From NCBI GenBank assembly GCA_026705605.1, contig JAPPAK010000007.1, forward strand, positions 372,001-436,000: a stretch of 64,000 bases of DNA. Reading direction: 5' to 3'. Shown here one piece after another: positions 19,413 to 28,845 of this stretch; positions within the stretch are counted from its first letter, which is position 1, and every line of letters begins with the position of its first letter. The notes beneath the pieces were generated by a model. The model was given only the letters and a program-made list of their open reading frames with translations. It searched no databases and had not been told where the DNA came from. Made by a program: the position numbers and the translations under genes. Source of the stretch: Chloroflexota bacterium (GTDB lineage Bacteria; Chloroflexota; Dehalococcoidia; Tepidiformales; Tepidiformaceae).

Positions 19413-21959
19413 GTGACCGAGCCCATCCTCACCCAGGAACGCGACATCCTCACCGAGACCGACGCCTCGGCCAGGGCGGAACGCGTCTCCAACTGCCGCT
19501 ACGAGCTCGCGCTCGACCTGACCAAGGGCGCCCCCACGTACGGCGGCGCCGTCACGATCACGTTCGACCAGAACGGCGGCGACGACCTGATGCTGAACTT
19601 CCGGGGGAAGCGCATCGACCTGCTGGAGCTGAACGGCGAGGCGGTCGACTTCCAGTGGCGGGGGCGCGAGCTGACGCTGCCCGGTGGGGCACTCGCGGAC
19701 TCGAACACGTTGCGGATCGAGTACGAGAACGACTACGACCACGGCGGCGACGGACTCCACCAGTTCGTCGACCCGGAGGACGGCGAGGAGTACCTGTACA
19801 CGAACTTCGAGCCATTCGACGCGCACCGGCTGTTCCCCTGCTTCGACCAGCCCGACATCAAGGCGCGCTACCAGCTGACGGTGACGGCGCCGGGGGAGTG
19901 GACGCTGACGGCGAACTCGCAGGAGGTCTCGGCGGAGGCGCTGGCGGACGGGCGCATCCAGAGGGTGTACGCGGAGACGCCGCCGTTCAGCACCTACCTG
20001 TTCGCGCTGATCGCCGGGCCGTACCACGTGGCCACGGACGAGCACGCCGGCATCCCCCTCGGGCTGCTGTGCCGGAAGTCGATGGCGCAGTACCTCGACA
20101 CGGACGAGCTGTTCACGATCACGCGGCAGGGGCTCGACTTCTTCGGGGAGTTCTTCGACTACGCCTACGCGTTCGGGAAGTACGACCAGATCTTCGTGCC
20201 GGAGTTCAACCACGGGGCGATGGAGAACGTGGGCGCGGTCACCTTCAACGAGTCGATGGTGTACCGCGACCCGCCGACGGAAAACCAGCGGCGGCGCCGC
20301 GCGGAGGTGATCCTCCACGAGATGGCGCACATGTGGTTCGGGAACCTGGTGACGATGCGCTGGTGGAACGACCTCTGGCTGAACGAGAGCTTCGCGACCT
20401 ACATGTCGTACCTCGCGATGGAGGGAGCAACGCGCTTCCAGTCGGGTTGGCAGGACTTCAACAACGGCATCAAGAACTGGGCCTACCGGCAGGACCAGCT
20501 CATCACGACGCACCCGATCGCGGGGACCGTGCGCGACACCGACGAGACGTTCCTGAACTTCGACGGGATCACGTATGGCAAGGGCGCCTCGGTGCTGAAG
20601 CAGCTCGTCGCCACGATCGGGATCGACGGGTTCCGGGAGGGCATGCGGCACTACTTCCGGACGTACGACTACGGCAACGCCTCGCTGCAGGACTTCCTCG
20701 GGGCGCTGGAGGAGGGGAGCGGGCGCGAACTGGGCGAGTGGTCACGCCTCTGGCTGGAGACTTCGTCGCTGAACACGATCCGGGCGGACTGGGAGAGCGA
20801 CGGCGAGCGGGTGACGCGCCTGGAGCTGAGCCAGACCGCGCCCGTGGACTACCCCACCATCCGGCCGCACACGCTGGAGACGGGACTGCTGACGGACGAC
20901 GGGGCTGCAACCGCCGTCGAGGCGGTTCCGGCGGTGCTCGAGGGCAAGAGCACCGAGATCGAGGCGGCGCGGGGCCGCCCGCGTCCGGCGCTCGTGTACC
21001 CGAACTTCAACGACCACGCCTACGCCAAGATCGCGCTCGACGACGAGTCGGTGGCCTGGGCACGGGAGAACATCGAGCGCGTCGACGACGACCTGCTGCG
21101 GCAGCAGCTCTGGTCGACGCTCTGGAGCATGGTTCGCGACCAGCAGCTCAAGTCGACGGACTTCCTCGCGATCGTGCGGGAGAAGATCGGGTTCGAGCAG
21201 AACATCGAGCTGGTCGACTCCGTCCTCGGGCACGCCGCCAGCTCACAGAGCCGATACGTGCCCGCCGAGCAACGGGACGCCGAGGCGCACCTGTTGTTCG
21301 AGACGGCGAAGGAGGGGCTGCTGGCCGCCTCCGATACCGACACGCGCATCATCTGGGGGCGGGCGCTCGTGGCCCTTGCCGTGAACCCGGACGACCTCGC
21401 CTACATCGGCCGGCTGGCCGACGGGGAGGAGGTTGTCGAAGGGTTCGAGCTGGACCAGGACATGCGCTGGGGCGTGGCCGCGCGCCACACCGCTTTCGGG
21501 ATGCCGGGAGCAGCTGACCGCGTGGCCGCCGAGGCCGCGCGCGATCCCTCCGACCGCGGGCAGCGGGCGCAGCTCCGCTGCGAGACCGCCGTGCCCGACG
21601 CGGGCGTGAAGGCGGAGGCGTGGGAGCGCTTCACCGACGAAGGGTACGGCTCGCGCTACCTGAACCAGGCGGCGATGAGCGGCTTCAACTGGACGCACCA
21701 GGCGGACGTGTTGGCGCCATATGTCGACGCCTTCTTCGAACAGGTCGCGGACATCTTCGTGGAGCGCGACCGCGAGTTCGCGACCGTGTTCTACGGCGGG
21801 CTCTTCCCCAGCTATCGCGTCGAGCAGGACACGCTCGACCGGGCGCAGGCGCTCCTCGACGAGACGCCAGAGGAGCAGGCGGTGCTGCAACGCATGCTGC
21901 GCGAGTCGATCGACGACCTCGGTCGGGCGATCGCCTGCCGGGAGTTCGCAGCCAGCTAG
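19413..21959 (+). CDS. pepN: Aminopeptidase N (M1 family zinc metallopeptidase)
   Basis: GTG start (SD GCGAGGA); GAMENVGAVTF and VILHEMAHMWFGNLVTMRWWNDLWLNESFATY zinc/exopeptidase motifs. Confidence 0.96.
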   Translation: MTEPILTQERDILTETDASARAERVSNCRYELALDLTKGAPTYGGAVTITFDQNGGDDLMLNFRGKRIDLLELNGEAVDFQWRGRELTLPGGALADSNTLRIEYENDYDHGGDGLHQFVDPEDGEEYLYTNFEPFDAHRLFPCFDQPDIKARYQLTVTAPGEWTLTANSQEVSAEALADGRIQRVYAETPPFSTYLFALIAGPYHVATDEHAGIPLGLLCRKSMAQYLDTDELFTITRQGLDFFGEFFDYAYAFGKYDQIFVPEFNHGAMENVGAVTFNESMVYRDPPTENQRRRRAEVILHEMAHMWFGNLVTMRWWNDLWLNESFATYMSYLAMEGATRFQSGWQDFNNGIKNWAYRQDQLITTHPIAGTVRDTDETFLNFDGITYGKGASVLKQLVATIGIDGFREGMRHYFRTYDYGNASLQDFLGALEEGSGRELGEWSRLWLETSSLNTIRADWESDGERVTRLELSQTAPVDYPTIRPHTLETGLLTDDGAATAVEAVPAVLEGKSTEIEAARGRPRPALVYPNFNDHAYAKIALDDESVAWARENIERVDDDLLRQQLWSTLWSMVRDQQLKSTDFLAIVREKIGFEQNIELVDSVLGHAASSQSRYVPAEQRDAEAHLLFETAKEGLLAASDTDTRIIWGRALVALAVNPDDLAYIGRLADGEEVVEGFELDQDMRWGVAARHTAFGMPGAADRVAAEAARDPSDRGQRAQLRCETAVPDAGVKAEAWERFTDEGYGSRYLNQAAMSGFNWTHQADVLAPYVDAFFEQVADIFVERDREFATVFYGGLFPSYRVEQDTLDRAQALLDETPEEQAVLQRMLRESIDDLGRAIACREFAAS

Positions 21960-23320
21960 CGGACTCCGGGGAGGCGTTCGGCGAGGGCAGCGACGAGGCC
22001 GGCGATGGGGACGCGCACCTGTTCCTGCGTGTCGCGCTCGCGGATGGTGACCGCTTCGTCCTCGAGGGTGTCGAAGTCGACAGTGACGCAGAGGGGCGTG
22101 CCGATCTCGTCCTGGCGACGGTAGCGGCGGCCGATCGACTGCGTCTCGTCGTACTGGGTCATCCAGTGCGAGCGGATGAGCGCGTGGACGCGCTTCGCGG
22201 TGGGCGTGAGCGTGGCCTTCTTCGAAAGGGGCAGCACGGCGACCTTGATGGGCGCGATGGCGGCGGGCAGCTTGAGCACGACGCGCTCGTCGCCCTTCTC
22301 GTCGGGCTCGACCGTGTAGGCCTCGAGCAGCGCGACCGCGAGGGTGCGCGTGAGGCCGGCGGCGGGCTCGATGACGTAGGGGATGAAGCGCTCGCGCGTC
22401 TCCTCGTCGAAGTACGAAAGGTCCTGGCCGCTGTGCTCGCTGTGCGCCTTCAGGTCGAAGTCGGTGCGGTTGGCGATGCCTTCAAGCTCGCCCCAGCCCC
22501 AGGGGAACTCGTACTCGATGTCGCTGGTGCCGGCGCTGTAGTGCGAGAGCTCCTCCGGCTCGTGGTCGCGGATGCGCATGCGGGAGGGGTCGATGCCGAT
22601 GGTCTCTGCGTACCAGCGCTGGCGCTCGTCGATCCAGTAGCGGTGCCACTCGGCGGCGTCGGCGGGACGGCAGAAGTACTCCATTTCCATCTGCTCGAAC
22701 TCGAGCGTGCGGAAGATGAAGCGGCCGGGCGTGATCTCGTTGCGGAAGCTGACGCGCGTCTGGGCAATGCCGAAGGGCAGCTTGCGGCGCATAGAGCTGC
22801 GCACGTTCTCGAAGTTCACGAACATGCCCTGGGCGGTCTCGGGGGGCAGGTAGGCGATGGAGCCCTCATCGACGACCGTCCCCACCTGCGTGCTGAACAT
22901 GAGGTTGAAGAGGCGCGGCTCGGTCAGCTCGCCGCCGCAGGTGGGGCAGCGGAAGTTCCCGTCGGCGTCCCGCTCGACCTCGCCGTACAGTCCTTCCTCG
23001 ATGTGGTCGGGGCGGAAGCGCTGGCGGCATTCCTTACAGTCGACGAGGGGGTCGTTGAAGGTCTCGGTGTGGCCGCTGGCGACCCACACCCGGGGGTTCG
23101 TCATCATGGCCGCATCGATGCCGACAACGTCGTCGCGCTCGCGCACCATGGCGCGCCACCAGGCGTCGCGGATGTTGCGCTTCAGCTCAACGCCGAGCGG
23201 ACCGTAGTCGTAGGTGTTGGCGAAACCGCCGTAGATCTCGGAGGAGGGAAAGACGAAGCCCCGGCGCTTGGCCAGGGAGACGATGGTGTCGAGGTCGGGT
23301 GCGGGCACGGGTGGCTCCAA
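21956..23320 (-). CDS. glyQS: Glycyl-tRNA synthetase, alpha2 dimer type
   Basis: ...LDTIVSLAKRRGFVFPSSEIYGGFANTYDYGPLGVELKRNIRDAWW...FRNEITPGRFIFRTLEFEQMEMEYF; TTG start likely at 23320. Confidence 0.96.
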   Translation of the reverse strand: MEPPVPAPDLDTIVSLAKRRGFVFPSSEIYGGFANTYDYGPLGVELKRNIRDAWWRAMVRERDDVVGIDAAMMTNPRVWVASGHTETFNDPLVDCKECRQRFRPDHIEEGLYGEVERDADGNFRCPTCGGELTEPRLFNLMFSTQVGTVVDEGSIAYLPPETAQGMFVNFENVRSSMRRKLPFGIAQTRVSFRNEITPGRFIFRTLEFEQMEMEYFCRPADAAEWHRYWIDERQRWYAETIGIDPSRMRIRDHEPEELSHYSAGTSDIEYEFPWGWGELEGIANRTDFDLKAHSEHSGQDLSYFDEETRERFIPYVIEPAAGLTRTLAVALLEAYTVEPDEKGDERVVLKLPAAIAPIKVAVLPLSKKATLTPTAKRVHALIRSHWMTQYDETQSIGRRYRRQDEIGTPLCVTVDFDTLEDEAVTIRERDTQEQVRVPIAGLVAALAERLPGVR

Positions 23321-23371
23321 TCTCGCGCTGGCTGCGCGGCGTGGGAGGCTTCACCTTCGCGCAACGCGGAG

Positions 23372-23866
23372 TTAGGCGCCAGAGTCGAGCGCCGCGACCA
23401 GCATCTCGAGGGCGTGCTCGGCAATCTGCTCCATGATGGCCACGCGCGAGCCCTCGAAGTGCATTTCTTCGCTCACCGTGCCATCCGGCCCGGCGACGGC
23501 GAAGGAGACGCCGCCGATGGGCTTCGACGACCGCCCCTTGATGGGCCCGGCCATGCCGCTCTCGGCGACGACGTAGTCGGCGGCGCTGCGATCGAGTACG
23601 GACTCGGCAATGGCGGCGACGGCGACGGGACTGACCGTGCCGTGCTCACGGAGGAAGTCGATGCTGACACCGAGTGTGTCCGGCTTCGAGGGCATGGTGT
23701 AGGCGACGAGCCCGCGGTCGAACCACTTCGAGGCGCCGGAGACGCTGATGAGGCGGGCGGAGATGAGGCCGCCGGCGGTGCTTTCGGCAACGGCGACGCG
23801 GGCTTCGCGGGCCAGCAGCAGCTCGCCGACGCGCGCGGCGAGGGAGTCGTTCTCTTGAATGGACAT
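23372..23866 (-). CDS. cinA: CinA C-terminal domain / nicotinamide-nucleotide amidase
   Basis: ...VAVAESTAGGLISARLISVSGASKWFDRGLVAYTMPSKPDTLGV...AESGMAGP. Confidence 0.88.
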   Translation of the reverse strand: MSIQENDSLAARVGELLLAREARVAVAESTAGGLISARLISVSGASKWFDRGLVAYTMPSKPDTLGVSIDFLREHGTVSPVAVAAIAESVLDRSAADYVVAESGMAGPIKGRSSKPIGGVSFAVAGPDGTVSEEMHFEGSRVAIMEQIAEHALEMLVAALDSGA

Positions 23867-23888
23867 GGGCCGATGCTACGCTCCCGCG

Positions 23889-24781
23889 ATGGCCGAGTAC
23901 GAGATCACGATCGTCGACTCCTTCACCACCGAGCGGTATGCCGGCAACCCCTGCGGCGTCGTCACGCACGCGGATGGGCTCACGCCCGAGCAGATGCAGA
24001 CCATCGCGCGCGAGATGAACCTGAGCGAGACCGCGTTCGCCATGCCCTCGGAGGTGGCGGATTTCCGCGTGCGATTCTTCACGCCACGGAAGGAGATCCC
24101 GCTGGCGGGCCACCCCACGATCGCGACGATGCACGCGCTCGTGGAGGACGGGCTCATCGAGCTCGCCGAGGGATCGCGCCGCGTGACGCAGGAGCTGAAC
24201 GTGGGCGTACTGCCGGTCGACCTGTCGCGGCGCGACGACGGACGGGTGCGGATCGCGATGACGCAGGCGACGCCGGAGTTCCGAGACGAACTCGACCGGG
24301 ACGTGTACGCGCGGGTGCTCGGCATCGGGACCTCGGACCTGCTTGAGGGAGCGCCGCCCCGGGTCGTGAGCACGGGAACGCGCCAGGCGATGATCCCGGT
24401 GGCCTCCCTGGCCGTGCTGGAACGCGTCCGTCCCGACCTCGAGCAGCTGGCCGAGCTGGAGACGGCGGAGGGCTACTTTTCAGCACCCACGTGTTCGCGC
24501 TGGAGACCTACGACCCGGCGAACCGGGTGCATGCGCGCCACTTCGGGCCGTCGTCGGGTGTCTGGGAGGATCCGGTGACGGGCAGCGCGACGGGCGGGAT
24601 GGCGGCCTACCTGTGGCGGCAGGGCCTCGTGCGCGAGGCGGCGTACACCGTCGAGCAGGGCCACATCATGGGGCGGCCGGGGCTGGTCGAGGTGGAGGTG
24701 GAGGGTGAGGGGGACACGCCCACGACGGTGCGTATCGCGGGGACGGCGGTCACGGTTCTGCGGGGGACCATCACGGTCTGA
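23889..24781 (+). pseudogene. PhzF family isomerase interrupted by a frameshift near 24477-24480 (frame A to 24578, frame B to 24781)
   Basis: Frame A MAEYEITIVDSFTTERYAGNPCGVVTHADG...LETAEGYF; then frame B STHVFALETYDPANRVHARHFGPSSGVWEDPVTGSATGGMAAYLW... restores the PhzF C-terminus. Confidence 0.88.
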
Positions 24782-24820
24782 CTCGCCGCCGCCCTCAGTC
24801 GCTCTGCTACGCTGCCCGCC

Positions 24821-25555
24821 ATGACCCGCAGCATCGACATGGCCGGGGCCGAGGCACTGCTGCTGGAGGCGGAGTTCGAGGATCTGAAGCTGCTCTGGTC
24901 CTCCAGCAACTACGTCTACCTGGCGCGGCTCTGTGCGGGCGACGGACAGGAGATCGCGGCGGTCTACAAGCCGGAGTCGGGCGAGACGCCGCTGTGGGAC
25001 TTCCCCACCGGAACGCTGTACGCGCGCGAGGTGGCGGCCTACCAGCTCGCGCAGCTGCTGGGGTGGTCGTTCGTCCCGCCGACGGTCGTGCGGGACGGGC
25101 CGCAGGGGATCGGGTCGCTGCAGCTGTATGTGCCGCACGACCAGTCGTCACACTTCTTCGAGCAGCGAGACGACCCGGAGCTTGTGCCGCAGCTGCAGCG
25201 GATGGCGGTGTTCGACTTCGTGGCCAACAACGCCGACCGCAAGGGCGGCCACTGCCTGCTGGACGAGCAGGGCCGCGTCTGGGGCATCGACCACGGGCTC
25301 TGCTTCCACCGCGAGTACAAGCTCCGCACGGTGATCTGGGACTGGGCGGAACAGCCCATCTCGGATGAGTGGCTGGGGGACGTGGAGCGGGCGGCGACGG
25401 CGGTGGCGGGGGACGATGAGGAAGCCGAAGCGTTTAACACGCTCCTCTCACCGGACGAGGTCGGGGCGTTCCTGGGCCGAGCCGACCGGCTCCTGCGGAC
25501 GCGAGCGATGCCCACTCCGGGTCCGCACCGGAGCTACCCCTGGCCCCTGGTCTAG
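24821..25555 (+). CDS. SCO1664 family protein (PI3/4-kinase-like fold)
   Basis: ...LWSSSNYVYLARLCAGDGQEIAAVYKPESGETPLWDFPTGTLYAREVAAYQLAQLLGWSFVPPTVVRDGPQGIGSLQLY...NNADRKGGHCLLDEQGRVWGIDHGLCFH. Confidence 0.88.
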   Translation: MTRSIDMAGAEALLLEAEFEDLKLLWSSSNYVYLARLCAGDGQEIAAVYKPESGETPLWDFPTGTLYAREVAAYQLAQLLGWSFVPPTVVRDGPQGIGSLQLYVPHDQSSHFFEQRDDPELVPQLQRMAVFDFVANNADRKGGHCLLDEQGRVWGIDHGLCFHREYKLRTVIWDWAEQPISDEWLGDVERAATAVAGDDEEAEAFNTLLSPDEVGAFLGRADRLLRTRAMPTPGPHRSYPWPLV

Positions 25556-25944
25556 GAAGCGTCGTCCGGGAGCTGCAGCAGCTGGAGGGTGTTGCCATCG
25601 GGATCGGCAAAGGTCGCGACCCAGCCGCCCCAGCGCTCCTGCTCGGGCGGACGCGAGAATTCGACGCCCTGCTCCACCAGCCGCTCGTGCGTCGCGGCGA
25701 TATCAGGGACGGCGAAGTGGACCATGATACGCAGGGGGTCGCGGGCGGGGCCGTGGACCTCGTCGTGGGCGGCGACGCTAAGGCGGAAGCCGTCCCACTC
25801 GAAGTTCGCGAAGGTCGGGCGCTCGCTCCGGGGGGTCAGGCCAAGCACGTCGCGGTAGAAGGCGAGCATCTCGGGGTACCGGTCGGTCCAGATGATGACC
25901 CCGGCGACGCCCTCGATGTCCATGTCCGCACTAGTCATCGGCAT
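25552..25944 (-). CDS. VOC (glyoxalase/bleomycin resistance) family protein
   Basis: ...GVAGVIIWTDRYPEMLAFYRDVLGLTPRSERPTFANFEWDGFRLSV...FADPDGNTLQLLQLP. Confidence 0.88.
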   Translation of the reverse strand: MPMTSADMDIEGVAGVIIWTDRYPEMLAFYRDVLGLTPRSERPTFANFEWDGFRLSVAAHDEVHGPARDPLRIMVHFAVPDIAATHERLVEQGVEFSRPPEQERWGGWVATFADPDGNTLQLLQLPDDAS

Positions 25945-26792
25945 CAGTCGAGGGGGCGGTAGGCGCGAACGCCGTCGCCGTCGCCGGCGACCGCGTGACC
26001 AAGACCGGGGAAGGGGAAGTGGCCGCTCGCGATGAGCGCGCCCTCCTCCTCGATGCGCTCCATGAGCGCCTTGCGGCTGGCCGCCGAGGCGACCTTGTCG
26101 ACATCGGCGCCGGCGCACCAGCCGTCCTCGCACACCTGCACGGGCTGGTGGGCGGCGTCGCCGATGAGGTAGGCGCGTTCGCCCGCGCTCGCCAGCACGA
26201 AGGAGACGTGCCCGCGGGTGTGGCCGGGCGTGGGGACGGTCACGAGCTCGCTGGTGACGGCGTGCTCGCCCTCGACCAGGTCGAGCAGCCCCGCAGATTC
26301 GATCGGGTCGAGAACGTTGTCGTACTGGGCGGCGGCGCGAAGCTCGTCGCTGCCGGTCCAGTAGTCCCACTCCGTTTGCTGCACGACGTGGCGGGCGTTA
26401 GGGAAGAGGGGGACGGCAGCGCCGTCGTCGTCGATGGTGGTCCAGCCGGTGTGGTCGAAGTGAAGGTGGGTGTAGACGACCGTGTCGACATCGTCAGGCA
26501 TGACACCGGCCTCCTCCATCACGGAGGGCAGGGCGGTGTCTTCCTTCAGAGGCATGGGCGCGGGGCGCCCGCCGAGGCCCGTATCGACGAGGATCGTGTC
26601 GCCCTCGCTGGCGACGAGCCAGGCGCCGAGATTGAGCGTCAGGTTGCCGTCGCCGTCGAGGAACTCGCCGTAGTCAGACCAGGCGTCGGCGGGGACATCG
26701 GGGTAGAACATGGAGGGAGGCATCGCCGTCCAACTGTCCTGGAGCGCGATGATCTCGGCGTTACCGACCTGCTGGCGGTGAAACCGCCCCAT
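25944..26792 (-). CDS. MBL-fold metallo-hydrolase (lactonase-like)
   Basis: ...ILVDTGLGGRPAP...VVYTHLHFDHTGW...VPTPGHTRGHVSFVL...YLIGDAAHQPVQ. Confidence 0.92.
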   Translation of the reverse strand: MGRFHRQQVGNAEIIALQDSWTAMPPSMFYPDVPADAWSDYGEFLDGDGNLTLNLGAWLVASEGDTILVDTGLGGRPAPMPLKEDTALPSVMEEAGVMPDDVDTVVYTHLHFDHTGWTTIDDDGAAVPLFPNARHVVQQTEWDYWTGSDELRAAAQYDNVLDPIESAGLLDLVEGEHAVTSELVTVPTPGHTRGHVSFVLASAGERAYLIGDAAHQPVQVCEDGWCAGADVDKVASAASRKALMERIEEEGALIASGHFPFPGLGHAVAGDGDGVRAYRPLD

Positions 26793-26888
26793 CTCGAACC
26801 TCCTGCGATGTTGTGGTGGGTGCGGGCAGTATGTGACGGACCGGCGGCTCGCGTCTATCTACACCCGCCCGATCGCTAGAATGACCTC

Positions 26889-27554
26889 GTGCACGACTTG
26901 GCGATAGAGGCCATCGCAGCCCGGCGGGACTTCACGTTGGGCGAGGTGGCGGTGGCGTTTCGGGATGGGCAGGTCGAGTTCTCCGGCCCGCGTTCGGGGC
27001 CGGACGCGGGCGAGCTCACGGGTACGGTCGAGGCGCTGCGGGAACATGTGCGCTTCGACGACCAAGGTCGCTACCGGCCGCTCAGTGGCGCACGGACATT
27101 GCCTGGCAACTGGCACGTCTCGCTGCCTGAAACCCTGGCCGAAGCAGCAATCGAAGCAGTCTACCCACAGGCGCTGCTGCACCAGCAACAGGGGGAGGAA
27201 GGAACGCTACGAGTCACGACACTGGACGAGGTGGTGGTGCGGCAGCGGGGGCGCTATCGCATAGCGGCCGAGCTCGATGCAGAGGGGCGGGAGAGGGCGC
27301 GTGACGCGCTCTGCGGTCGGTGCGTGCGGACGCCTGTCTGGGCCGAGCAAGCGGCATCGGATGAGGAGATTCCCTGCCCGGAGCCGTGCAGCGTCATGAT
27401 TGCGCTCTGTCGCGAGGCAGCGCTGTGGCAGCGGGAAACGCCTCAGCCGTCGAGCCCCTACCCCGAGGTCGCGTTCGCCGACTTCCCGACGCCCGGGAAC
27501 GAGGTCCGCGAGGCGTACCTTGCCCGGATGCCCGCCGGGGTCACCCGTGGATAA
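26889..27554 (+). CDS. DR2241-like protein with Cys-rich (putative Fe-S) C-terminus
   Basis: GTG start; GRYRPLSGARTLPGNW... and CGRCVRTPVW..CPEPCSVMIALCREAALWQRE...EVAFADFPTPGNEVREAYL; overlaps hemL by 8 nt. Confidence 0.65.
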   Translation: MHDLAIEAIAARRDFTLGEVAVAFRDGQVEFSGPRSGPDAGELTGTVEALREHVRFDDQGRYRPLSGARTLPGNWHVSLPETLAEAAIEAVYPQALLHQQQGEEGTLRVTTLDEVVVRQRGRYRIAAELDAEGRERARDALCGRCVRTPVWAEQAASDEEIPCPEPCSVMIALCREAALWQRETPQPSSPYPEVAFADFPTPGNEVREAYLARMPAGVTRG

Positions 27555-28845
27555 CGCCGACCTGCGCGAGCAGGCCGCAGCGCTCTTCCCTGGCGGCGTC
27601 TCCAGCCCCGTTCGCTCGTTCCGCTCGATCGGGGGCGAGCCCATCCCGATCGCCCGCGCGTCCGGGGCGCGACTGTTCGACGCCGAGGGCAAAGAGTACA
27701 TCGACTACGTCGCGGCATACGGGCCGCTCATCCTCGGGCACGCGCACCCGGCGGTGGTGGCGGCGCTGGGGGAGGCGGCAGCCGGGGGGACCGCCTTAGG
27801 GGCGCTCTCACCGGGGGAGGTGGAGTTGGGGAGGCGCATCAGCAATGCCACGGGGCTTGAGCGGCTCCGCTTCGTGAACTCGGGGACGGAAGCAACGATG
27901 ACGGCCATCCGGCTGGCGCGGGCGGCAACCGGACGCGACCTCGTCGTGAAGTTTGAGGGGTGCTACCACGGCCACAGCGACGGGCTGCTGGTGAAGGCGG
28001 GGAGCGGGGTCGCGACGCTCGGGCTGAGCGACTCGGCGGGCGTTCCGGAATCCATCGCCGCCGGGACCGCCGTGCTTCCCTACAACGATCCGGACGCGCT
28101 CGCTCAGTGGTTCGAGGCGCACGGCGACGAGACGGCCGCGGTCATCGTCGAGCCGGTCGCCGGGAACATGGGCGTCGTGCCACCCGAAAACGCCTTCCTG
28201 CACGCCCTGCAGACGGTCCCCCGCCAACACGGCGCGCTGCTGATAGACGACGAGATCATCACGGGATTCCGGCTGCGGTACGGCCTCAGCGGCCTCCTGC
28301 CGGAAGCCGACATCGTCTGCCTCGGCAAGGTCGTCGGGGGCGGGCTGCCGGTGGGGGCGCTGGGAGGACGGGCGGAGCTCATGTCGCTGCTGGCGCCAGA
28401 AGGGCCGGTCTACCAGGCGGGCACGCTCAGCGGGAACCCGCTCGTCATGGCGGCGGGTATCGCGACGCTGGACGTGCTCTGCGACGGGCGTCCGTACGCG
28501 CGCACCGAGGAGCTGGCACGGTACCTCGAGAACGGCCTCGCGACGGCGGTGCGCCGTTCCGAGGCCGAGGCCTGCGTCGTGCGGCGGGGCTCGCTGCTGT
28601 CGCTGTTCTTCCGCTCGACGCCGCCGCGCGACTACGCGGAGGCCGCGGAGAGCGACACGGACACGTTCGCCCGGTTCCACAAGGGGATGCTGGCGCGGGG
28701 CGTGATGCTGGCCCCGTCGCAGTTCGAGGCGTGGTTCGTCTCGGCAGCGCACACGGAGGCGGACATCGACCACACGGTGCGTGCCGCCGCGGAGGCGCTG
28801 CGCGAAGCGAGTCCGGGGCCGGTGGCGAGCAGCAGCGGCCCGTGA
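27547..28845 (+). CDS. hemL: Glutamate-1-semialdehyde 2,1-aminomutase
   Basis: GTG start; ALFPGGVSSPVRSFRSIGGEPIPIARASGARLFDAEGKEYIDYVAAYGPLILGHAHPAVV...CLGKVVGGGLPVGALGG. Confidence 0.96.
   Translation: MDNADLREQAAALFPGGVSSPVRSFRSIGGEPIPIARASGARLFDAEGKEYIDYVAAYGPLILGHAHPAVVAALGEAAAGGTALGALSPGEVELGRRISNATGLERLRFVNSGTEATMTAIRLARAATGRDLVVKFEGCYHGHSDGLLVKAGSGVATLGLSDSAGVPESIAAGTAVLPYNDPDALAQWFEAHGDETAAVIVEPVAGNMGVVPPENAFLHALQTVPRQHGALLIDDEIITGFRLRYGLSGLLPEADIVCLGKVVGGGLPVGALGGRAELMSLLAPEGPVYQAGTLSGNPLVMAAGIATLDVLCDGRPYARTEELARYLENGLATAVRRSEAEACVVRRGSLLSLFFRSTPPRDYAEAAESDTDTFARFHKGMLARGVMLAPSQFEAWFVSAAHTEADIDHTVRAAAEALREASPGPVASSSGP

Noticed and set aside
23321-23371. T-box leader upstream of glyQS
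   Set aside because: The gap to cinA is only 51 nt, with no AGGGTGGNACCGCG-like element or antiterminator; too short.
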